From: Pseudomonadota bacterium
Lineage (GTDB): Bacteria; Pseudomonadota; Gammaproteobacteria; Steroidobacterales; Steroidobacteraceae
Direction of reading: 5' to 3'
Assembly: GCA_028067895.1 (NCBI GenBank)
Contig: JAPTUI010000069.1
Coordinates: 1-8,345, forward strand
DNA length: 8,345 bases
The stretch's first letter is position 1. Each line of letters begins with the position of its first letter. Made by a program: the position numbers and the translations under genes. A model generated the notes under the pieces. It worked only from the letters and a program-made list of their open reading frames with translations, made no database searches and was not told the origin of the DNA. Shown one piece after another: positions 1-4,977 of the stretch.

Positions 1-328
1 GGTACAGGCGGGAGGGGGTGATGAAGCGCATCCCGAGCGGCCCCTCCAGGGAGAACATTCCGCCACGCCCGGGCACGACATCGATGATCAGATGCGTGTG
101 CTGCCAGTACTCGAACTGCGCCGCACCCATGTAGAACGGCTGTCCGCCGATGTCGCCCAGATAGACGTCCTGCGCACCGATCATGAGGTCGCCGCGCGAG
201 AGGCACATCGGCGCGCTGCCGTCGCAGCAGCCGCCGGACTGGTGGAACATGAGCGGACCGTGCCGCTCCACGAGCTGCCCGATCAACTCGAGTGCAGCTG
301 CGGTGGCGCTGACACGGCCCGCGTTCAT
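1..328 (-). CDS. DUF779 domain protein, 3' end cut by window edge
   Basis: The first 109 residues are visible, and the gene runs off the left edge before its stop. The ATG at 328 lies 9 bases after the aldehyde dehydrogenase stop, with GAAGG as ribosome binding site 6 bases upstream, so the two genes are almost certainly co-transcribed. The protein is small, soluble and lacks a signal peptide. It has a Cys-rich motif, SGGCCDGSAPMC (C34, C35, C42), followed by a beta-rich stretch with QFEYWQHTHLIIDVVPGRGG and FSLEGPLGMRF. This pattern is that of the DUF779 family, about 120 residues long and habitually encoded next to ExaC/AldB-type aldehyde dehydrogenases. Its biochemical role is, to my knowledge, not established. 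The paired cysteines suggest a metal or redox site, which is inference. Family assignment is secure; function is unknown. Confidence 0.9.
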   Translation of the reverse strand, partial: MNAGRVSATAAALELIGQLVERHGPLMFHQSGGCCDGSAPMCLSRGDLMIGAQDVYLGDIGGQPFYMGAAQFEYWQHTHLIIDVVPGRGGMFSLEGPLGMRFITPSRLY

Positions 329-337
329 GGTGCGCCT

Positions 338-1858
338 TCAGAAGAACCCGAGCGCCTTCGGGGAGTAGCTCACCAGCAGGTTCTTCGTCTGCTGATAGTG
401 ATCGAGCATCATTTTGTGCGTCTCGCGACCGATGCCTGAGTGCTTGTAGCCGCCGAAGGCCGCATGCGCCGGATAGGCGTGGTAGCAGTTGGTCCAGACC
501 CGACCGGCCTGGATGGCACGCCCCATGCGATAGCAGATGTTGGCCTCACGTGACCAGACTCCGGCCCCGAGTCCGTACAGCGTATCGTTGGCGATCTGGA
601 TCGCCTCGTCCATGTTCCTGAATGTCGTGACCGACACGACCGGGCCGAAGATCTCCTCCTGGAAGATCCGCATGCGGTTGTGGCCCTTGAACACCGTCGG
701 CTTGATGTAGTAACCGTCCTTCAGATCCCCGCTGAGCACGTTGCGCTCGCCGCCGGCGAGGCACTCGGCACCTTCCTTCTTGCCCAGATCGAGGTAGGTG
801 AGGATTTTCTCGAGTTGCTCCTGCGAGGCCTGAGCGCCGATCATGGTGGCCGGATCGAGCGGGTCGCCCTGTTTGATCTGTCCGACGCGCTTCAGGGCCC
901 GTTCCATGAAGCGCCCATAGAGCGACTCCTGGATCAATGCACGCGATGGGCAGGTGCACACCTCGCCCTGGTTGAGTGCGAACATCACGAATCCCTCGAT
1001 CGCCTTGTCAAAAAAGTCATCGTCCTGCCGGCCAATGTCCTCGAAGAACACGTTCGGTGACTTGCCGCCGAGCTCGAGCGTCACCGGAATGAGGTTCTGT
1101 GCGGCGTATTGCATGATCAGCCGCCCCGTGGTGGTCTCGCCGGTGAAGGCGACCTTGGCGATGCGTGGACTGGAGGCAAGCGGCTTGCCGGCTTCCACGC
1201 CGAAGCCGTTGACCACGTTGAGGACCCCGGGCGGCAGCAGGTCGCCGAGCACCTCGAGCAGCAGCAGAATCGACAGCGGCGTCTGTTCAGCCGGCTTCAG
1301 CACGACGCAGTTGCCGGCGGCGAGTGCCGGGGCCAGCTTCCAGATGGCCATCAGCAGCGGGAAATTCCAGGGGATGATCTGCCCTACGACCCCGAGCGGT
1401 TCGTGGTAGTGGTAGGCGACCGTGTCCTCGTCGATCTGGCTGATGGCGCCTTCCTGGGCCCGAATGCAGCCGGCGAAATAGCGCAGATGGTCGATGGCGA
1501 GCGGCAGGTCCGCCGCCAGGGTTTCGCGGATCGGTTTGCCGTTGTCCCACGTCTCGATGGTGGCCAGGTACTCGAGTTTCGCTTCCATGCGATCGGCCAT
1601 GCGGTTCAGCATCAGGGCGCGCTCGGCCGGGGAGGTGCGGCCCCAGGCACTCCTGGCGCCGTGGGCCGCATCGAGCGCGAGCTCGACATCCTCGGCGCTC
1701 GAACGCGGGATCTCGCACAGCGCGCCACCGGTCACCGGAGTGAGGTTCGTGAAGTACTGGCCCTTGACCGGAGCGACCCATTTCCCGCCGATGTAATTCT
1801 CGTACCGGGACTTCAGCTGGATCTTCACGCGTCCGTGGGTGCTGGGTTGGATGGACAT
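338..1858 (-). CDS. exaC: NAD-dependent aldehyde dehydrogenase, ExaC/AcoD type
   Basis: Cytoplasmic oxidation of an aldehyde (probably acetaldehyde) to its carboxylic acid with NAD+. The chosen start gives 506 residues, the usual length of ExaC and AcoD acetaldehyde dehydrogenases. Visible motifs are PWNFP with N165, FTGETTTGR (238-246) of the cofactor fold, general-base E262 in LELGGKSPN, and nucleophile C301 in NQGEVCTCPSR, with a second cysteine at C303. Then come EEIFGPV (401-407) and the family-typical end KNLLVSYSPKALGFF. The frame also opens at an ATG at 1903, but that codon lies inside the sigma-54 promoter, upstream of the expected transcript start; 1858 has a CGAGG ribosome site 8 bases away. 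It probably handles the aldehyde made by the divergent quinoprotein. AcoD of Ralstonia is a known RpoN-dependent homologue. Substrate range cannot be read from the sequence. Confidence 0.95.
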   Translation of the reverse strand: MSIQPSTHGRVKIQLKSRYENYIGGKWVAPVKGQYFTNLTPVTGGALCEIPRSSAEDVELALDAAHGARSAWGRTSPAERALMLNRMADRMEAKLEYLATIETWDNGKPIRETLAADLPLAIDHLRYFAGCIRAQEGAISQIDEDTVAYHYHEPLGVVGQIIPWNFPLLMAIWKLAPALAAGNCVVLKPAEQTPLSILLLLEVLGDLLPPGVLNVVNGFGVEAGKPLASSPRIAKVAFTGETTTGRLIMQYAAQNLIPVTLELGGKSPNVFFEDIGRQDDDFFDKAIEGFVMFALNQGEVCTCPSRALIQESLYGRFMERALKRVGQIKQGDPLDPATMIGAQASQEQLEKILTYLDLGKKEGAECLAGGERNVLSGDLKDGYYIKPTVFKGHNRMRIFQEEIFGPVVSVTTFRNMDEAIQIANDTLYGLGAGVWSREANICYRMGRAIQAGRVWTNCYHAYPAHAAFGGYKHSGIGRETHKMMLDHYQQTKNLLVSYSPKALGFF

Positions 1859-1866
1859 GGACAGTG

Positions 1867-1871
1867 CCTCG
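1867..1871 (-). promoter_or_regulatory. Ribosome binding site deciding the ALDH start
   Basis: CGAGG on the minus strand lies 8 bases upstream of the ATG at 1858. It supports the 506-residue product over the 521-residue reading from 1903. Confidence 0.6.
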
Positions 1872-1898
1872 CGGTGGATTCGGTATAACAGCGTTCGG

Positions 1899-1914
1899 TG
1901 CAAGCCTCATGCCA
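1899..1914 (-). promoter_or_regulatory. Sigma-54 promoter for ALDH-DUF779 operon
   Basis: The minus strand reads TGGCATGAGGCTTGCA. It matches the RpoN consensus TGGCACG-N4-TTGCW at all but one position, with GG and GC separated by exactly 10 bases. Transcription should start near 1888, giving a leader of about 30 bases before the ATG at 1858. The same core (TGGCATG-N4-TTGCA) drives the divergent quinoprotein gene, and an RpoN-dependent activator is encoded in the same cluster. Confidence 0.88.
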
Positions 1915-1966
1915 CGGCGAAGATGACCGAGAAAACAGGCCTCTGGGACCGGGGCGGCGTTCCCGC

Positions 1967-1983
1967 TGTTGCGTTTCGGAGCA
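1967..1983. promoter_or_regulatory. Putative activator binding site 1 (ALDH side, proximal)
   Basis: TGTTGCGTTTCGGAGCA is an imperfect inverted repeat with 7-base arms and a 3-base spacer. It closely matches the perfect repeat centred 23 bp further upstream. Its centre (1975) is about 87 bp upstream of the expected ALDH transcript start, a normal place for a sigma-54 enhancer site. Binding by the regulator at 4883-6778 is inferred. Confidence 0.6.
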
Positions 1984-1989
1984 ATTGAC

Positions 1990-2006
1990 TGTTCCGCAAC
2001 GGAACA
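1990..2006. promoter_or_regulatory. Putative activator binding site 2 (perfect inverted repeat)
   Basis: TGTTCCGCAACGGAACA has perfect 7-base arms around a 3-base spacer. It lies about 110 bp upstream of the expected ALDH transcript start. Spacing to the neighbouring repeat is 23 bp between centres, about two helical turns, which would place two dimers on the same DNA face. It is the best operator-like palindrome in the window and the natural candidate target of the AcoR-type activator's Fis-type helix-turn-helix. Confidence 0.7.
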
Positions 2007-2243
2007 CTTCTGGTGCGTCGTGCGGCCTGCGCGTTCGACGCAAGCGCACCGCCACCGCCGCAGCCGTGCCAGAGATCGGTCCCGTCCGAAGCGTTCCTGT
2101 GGGATCCGTGCAGGCGATGGATACAGGGTCCGGTCATTCCTCTTCCGCCCGATCCTCGGTCCGGCGTCGCGTGCAGGCAGAGGTGTCCGGCATCCTGCCA
2201 GGTCTCGCAGCGAATCACTCCAGTTGCGGATCAAGTGTTGCAT

Positions 2244-2260
2244 TTCTCCACAGCGAAACA
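2244..2260. promoter_or_regulatory. Putative degenerate activator site (PQQ-ADH side, distal)
   Basis: TTCTCCACAGCGAAACA fits the TGTTSCG-N3-CGGARCA pattern in 6 of 7 positions of the right arm but only 4 of 7 in the left. A further half-site, TGTTGC, sits just upstream at 2236-2241. The centre (2252) is about 123 bp upstream of the expected quinoprotein transcript start. Support comes mainly from position and from the similar pair spacing (24 bp) to the other side of the control region. Confidence 0.4.
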
Positions 2261-2267
2261 CCCGGAG

Positions 2268-2284
2268 TGTTGCAAAAAGAAACT
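2268..2284. promoter_or_regulatory. Putative degenerate activator site (PQQ-ADH side, proximal)
   Basis: TGTTGCAAAAAGAAACT matches the pattern well in its left arm (6 of 7) and weakly in its right (4 of 7). It is centred at 2276, about 99 bp upstream of the expected quinoprotein transcript start and 24 bp from the distal site. It overlaps a small palindrome, AACAC-CCGGA-GTGTT (2257-2271). Confidence 0.4.
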
Positions 2285-2348
2285 CAACTTCCTACGCACA
2301 ATCGAGCCGACCGCGCTGTTTGTCTGCAGTTCAGCGGCTCTTGACGCA

Positions 2349-2364
2349 TGGCATGCGTCTTGCA
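2349..2364 (+). promoter_or_regulatory. Sigma-54 promoter for PQQ-ADH operon
   Basis: TGGCATGCGTCTTGCA carries the -24 GG (2350-2351) and -12 GC (2362-2363) with exactly 10 bases between them, and departs from TGGCACG-N4-TTGCW at one position. Transcription should start near 2375, leaving a leader of about 67 bases before the ATG at 2442. The core is identical to that of the divergent ALDH promoter outside the N4 spacer, which argues for joint control by one sigma-54 activator. Confidence 0.9.
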
Positions 2365-2425
2365 CTCCGGTCCGGCAGGCGGATCGGCACTTGCGAGGCG
2401 ATTGCGCTCGAGGTCGTTCAATCTC

Positions 2426-2432
2426 AGGGGGA
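2426..2432 (+). promoter_or_regulatory. Ribosome binding site deciding the PQQ-ADH start
   Basis: AGGGGGA lies 9 bases upstream of the ATG at 2442. With the signal peptide that follows, it fixes this start. The frame is open upstream to 2013, but the upstream part runs across the sigma-54 promoter. Confidence 0.7.
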
Positions 2433-2441
2433 ATCATCCAT

Positions 2442-4151
2442 ATGACGATCATTCATGTCTTACCACGCAGCGCCCGGGTCATGCTCGCCGCGAGCCTGCT
2501 GGTCGCGTCAGGGGCATGCGGCATGGCGCTCGCCGCGGGCTATCCGCAGGTGACTGGCGCGCGCCTCGCAGCCGCTGCAACCGACAAGGGCTGGCTGATG
2601 TTCCGGCGGGACTACGCTGGCAACAGCTTCGCGCCGTTCACCCAGATCAACGGCCACAACGTGCAGAACCTGCGCGAGGTCTGGAGCTACCGCAGCACAT
2701 TGAAGCAGGGGTACGAGGCGACGCCGATCGTCAACGGGCGGTACCTGTTCATCACCACGCCGAAGGATCATCTGATTGCGCTCGATGCAGTCACCGGCAA
2801 GGTGCTGTGGAGATACGTCCAGCCCATGCAGGGCGTAGGCTTCAAAACGGTCTGTTGTGACGTGGTCAACCGCGGCGTCGCGCTGTACGGCGATGACGTC
2901 TACATGGCTACACTCGACAATCACGTCGTCGCCCTGAATGCCACGACCGGCAAAGTGGTCTGGGAGCGGCAGCTGAAGCCGGCGGACGTCGGGTACGCGA
3001 TGACGCTTGCGCCGATGGTGCTCAAGGGCATGGTGATCGTCGGGGAGTCTGGCGGCGAGTACGGCGCCCGGGACTTCATCCAGGCACTGAACGCCAAGAC
3101 CGGTGCGCTGCTGTGGCGCCGTTGGTCGATACCCGCGCCGGGGCATCGTGGCGGCAATACCTGGCCGAAGGGCATGTATGCACACGGTGGTGGGTCGGCG
3201 TGGATCACCGGCACGTACGATCCGGCGACGGACACGCTGTTCTGGGGGGTGGGAAATCCCGCGCCCTGGCTCGCAAAATTGCGTCCCGGATTGAATCTGT
3301 TCACCGACTCGGTGCTCGCACTGCATCCGCGCACCGGGAAGATCAAGTGGTATTACCAATACACCCCGCACGACTCCTGGGACTATGACGGGGTGAACAC
3401 GCCTGTGATCACGACGCTGCGTTATCACGGCAGGCAGTATCGCGCGATTGTCCATGCCGATCGCAATGGCTGGTTCTACGCCATCAACCGCGTGAACGGC
3501 AAACTGATCTATGCCCGACCGTTTACCCGTGCCACATCGGTCGCCGGCTTCAAAAACGGTCTGCCCTACACAAACAACGCTCTGCGCCCGGCCATGAACA
3601 CGCAGGTGTTCACCTGTCCGAGCTTCCTCGGCGGTAAGAATTGGTGGCCGATCTCGGTTGATCCGCTGACCCACATGGCCTATGTGCCGACGATTCACAC
3701 CTGCATGACCATGAAGGGCGCGCCGACGTTCTACCATCCCGGGTTGCCCTACCTCGGGGAGAGCTTCGAGGTGGTGCATGATCCAGCCGATTCTCACTGG
3801 GGAGCGCTGCAGGCAATCGATCTGGATACGGGGCACGCGGTCTGGAATCACGAGAGCGATCTGCCGTGGGATGCCGGGGCGATGAGCACCGCGGGCGGCC
3901 TGGTGTTCAGCGGCTCGGCGCGTGGCCACCTGTATGCGTTCGATGCGCACACCGGTCAGGTGCTGTGGCGAAGTCCGCAGCTGTCCTCGGGCATCATTGC
4001 CCCCCCATCGACCTACATGGTCGATGGCAAGCAGTATGTCGCAATCCTCGCCGGTTGGGGCGGCGGCACACCAATCTGGGGCGGCAAGATGGTTCCGGCC
4101 GTGAAGAATATTCCGCGTGGCGGGCATCTGTATGTCTTTGCCCTGCGGTAG
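2442..4151 (+). CDS. Periplasmic PQQ-dependent alcohol dehydrogenase, lanthanide-type metal site
   Basis: A 569-residue quinoprotein of the methanol/ethanol dehydrogenase family, oxidising an alcohol to an aldehyde in the periplasm with PQQ and a metal ion. Residues 1-32 form a signal peptide with probable cleavage after MALAA. The eight-bladed propeller shows repeated TGKVLW/TGKVVW/TGALLW tryptophan-docking motifs. Active-site parts are the adjacent Cys138-Cys139 pair (VCCD), metal ligand E206 in SGGEYG, W254 stacking on PQQ, metal ligand N272 in GVGNPAPW, catalytic D314 in HDSWDYDGVN and R341 in HADRNG. C392 and C421 are spaced as the second disulfide of MxaF. D316, two residues after the catalytic Asp, is the extra ligand typical of XoxF, ExaF and PedH; MxaF has Ala there. 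No C-terminal haem domain is present, so electrons should go to the cytochrome c encoded 13 bases downstream. The alcohol substrate is not known. Confidence 0.93.
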   Translation: MTIIHVLPRSARVMLAASLLVASGACGMALAAGYPQVTGARLAAAATDKGWLMFRRDYAGNSFAPFTQINGHNVQNLREVWSYRSTLKQGYEATPIVNGRYLFITTPKDHLIALDAVTGKVLWRYVQPMQGVGFKTVCCDVVNRGVALYGDDVYMATLDNHVVALNATTGKVVWERQLKPADVGYAMTLAPMVLKGMVIVGESGGEYGARDFIQALNAKTGALLWRRWSIPAPGHRGGNTWPKGMYAHGGGSAWITGTYDPATDTLFWGVGNPAPWLAKLRPGLNLFTDSVLALHPRTGKIKWYYQYTPHDSWDYDGVNTPVITTLRYHGRQYRAIVHADRNGWFYAINRVNGKLIYARPFTRATSVAGFKNGLPYTNNALRPAMNTQVFTCPSFLGGKNWWPISVDPLTHMAYVPTIHTCMTMKGAPTFYHPGLPYLGESFEVVHDPADSHWGALQAIDLDTGHAVWNHESDLPWDAGAMSTAGGLVFSGSARGHLYAFDAHTGQVLWRSPQLSSGIIAPPSTYMVDGKQYVAILAGWGGGTPIWGGKMVPAVKNIPRGGHLYVFALR

Positions 4152-4164
4152 CGGCGGCACTCGG

Positions 4165-4977
4165 ATGAGCAGGCTCTGCCGAGTGTTGCTGGTGGCAACC
4201 CTGGGCCTCGCCGCGCTGGGTGTCCAGCGCGGCGAGGCGGCAGTGCCGGCGCTGTACACCGCCGCACAGGCCCGCTCGGGTCAGCGGGTCTACGAGGACA
4301 AATGTGCTTCGTGCCACGGCAAGCAGGAGCAGGGGCTGGTCGGACCGGCGCTGAAGGGGCCGATCTTTGCATCGCCGAAGGCGAACTACACGGTACGGGA
4401 TATTTTCCTCTTCCTGTCCGTGAACATGCCGGCCTATGCGCCCGGTTCACTTCGACCGGCACAATACGTGGACGTCATGTCCTTCCTGCTGCAGCAGAAC
4501 GGCTTTCCGGCTGGTACGGTCCGGCTGACCGCCACGATGGCCAGCACCAGCGCAGTGCCGCTGCTCTATCACGCGGGTGTGCCAGTGCGCGCGGAGCATG
4601 CCCGCGCAGGGGGCGGCTGCGGGCGACCGGGAACGGGATCTGCTGCTGGTGTGCACTCCGCACCACTGCACTGCACGGCGCGGGCGCGTGCGCTGCGCAG
4701 CGGGCCGCTGGCGCGTTCGGCCCGCGATATCTGCCGCTGCCCCGACGGCTCGGGTGTGAGCGGGGCGCCGGCGTGGTTTCGGTATACCCGTACTGTACAG
4801 CGCGGCGCGGATCGCGCTAGGGTGGCCGACACGGGAGATTCTGCAGCTCGTGCATCATCCATGCTGCGGAAGGGGGGGTCGGATGAGAGAGGAATCTGCT
4901 GCCCTGCAGTCAGCGCTGCCTGCGGCCGACGAATTGACCGTCGCGGAGCGCTCCAAGGTCGTGTCGCTGTGGCATGA
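4165..4977 (+). CDS. Cytochrome c, likely electron acceptor of the PQQ-ADH; doubtful C-terminus
   Basis: A secreted class I cytochrome c that probably takes electrons from the quinoprotein encoded 13 bases upstream. The start at 4165 gives a clean signal peptide (MSRLCRVLLVATLGLAALG, cleavage near GEA-AVP). Upstream in-frame ATGs at 4117 and 4132 overlap the quinoprotein and would spoil it, although the ribosome site at 4165 is weak. Haem attachment is CASCH (C47, C50, H51) and the distal ligand is M88 in NMPAYAPGSL, followed by the closing helix VMSFLLQQNGFPAG. Family likeness ends near residue 137 (VPLLYHAG). The frame then stays open for 133 more residues of Arg-, Ala- and Cys-rich sequence with no recognisable fold, and its last 95 bases overlap the regulator gene. 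The true end is probably near 4575, perhaps lost through a frameshift or sequence error. The cytochrome call is firm; the 3' boundary is not. Confidence 0.75.
   Translation: MSRLCRVLLVATLGLAALGVQRGEAAVPALYTAAQARSGQRVYEDKCASCHGKQEQGLVGPALKGPIFASPKANYTVRDIFLFLSVNMPAYAPGSLRPAQYVDVMSFLLQQNGFPAGTVRLTATMASTSAVPLLYHAGVPVRAEHARAGGGCGRPGTGSAAGVHSAPLHCTARARALRSGPLARSARDICRCPDGSGVSGAPAWFRYTRTVQRGADRARVADTGDSAARASSMLRKGGSDERGICCPAVSAACGRRIDRRGALQGRVAVA
4578..4882. other. Stretch between cytochrome c domain and regulator start
   Basis: About 300 bases that either encode the odd C-terminal extension of the cytochrome or are untranslated. No protein-like sequence is seen on either strand. No terminator with a T-run and no strong sigma-70 promoter could be picked out. 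AT-richer sequence around 4778-4798 (GTTTCGGTATACCCGTACTG) is the only place resembling a promoter for the regulator gene, and it is weak. Confidence 0.4.
4868..4878 (+). promoter_or_regulatory. Ribosome binding site deciding the regulator start
   Basis: GGAAGGGGGGG ends 4 bases before the ATG at 4883. It favours that start over the in-frame ATG at 4850, which lacks a comparable site and would add a Cys- and Gly-rich tail (HHPCCGRGGR). Confidence 0.6.

Larger units (their letters stand above)
1859..2441. other. Divergent control region between ALDH and PQQ-ADH
   Basis: A gene-free stretch of 583 bases. It holds one sigma-54 promoter near each end and two pairs of inverted-repeat enhancer candidates. 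The central part (about 2045-2230) contains open frames in several registers, but none has protein-like composition, a good ribosome site or family resemblance. An inverted repeat with arms TGCGTCG (2014-2020) and CGACGCA (2036-2042) is also present and has no T-run, so it does not look like a terminator. No convincing IHF site was found. Confidence 0.75.

Noticed and set aside
2014..2042. Inverted repeat TGCGTCG...CGACGCA as terminator or operator
   Set aside because: The 15-base spacer and absence of a T-run argue against a terminator, and it does not resemble the TGTTSCG repeats.
1898..2344. Open frames in the divergent control region (for example 1898-2344 plus, 1907-2218 minus)
   Set aside because: Composition is not protein-like, no ribosome sites or families are seen, and they cover the promoters and operator candidates.
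2013..2441. N-terminal extension of the PQQ-ADH reading frame to 2013
   Set aside because: It crosses the sigma-54 promoter at 2349-2364 and lies upstream of the expected transcript start; the signal peptide and ribosome site fit 2442.
2508..2522. Possible lipoprotein signal (ASGAC, Cys26) in the PQQ-ADH leader
   Set aside because: The -3 position is Ser rather than Leu/Val/Ile, and a normal cleavage site (MALAA) follows a few residues later; soluble periplasmic location fits the family.
2508..4259. Long antisense frame of 583 residues opposite the PQQ-ADH
   Set aside because: A shadow of the real gene in GC-rich DNA; it shows no domain, whereas the plus strand encodes all quinoprotein motifs.
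4647..4662. TGGTGTGCACTCCGCA as a sigma-54 promoter for the regulator
   Set aside because: The GG/GC spacing fits, but the TTGC block and the -24 flank do not match; chance is likely next to the two clear promoters.
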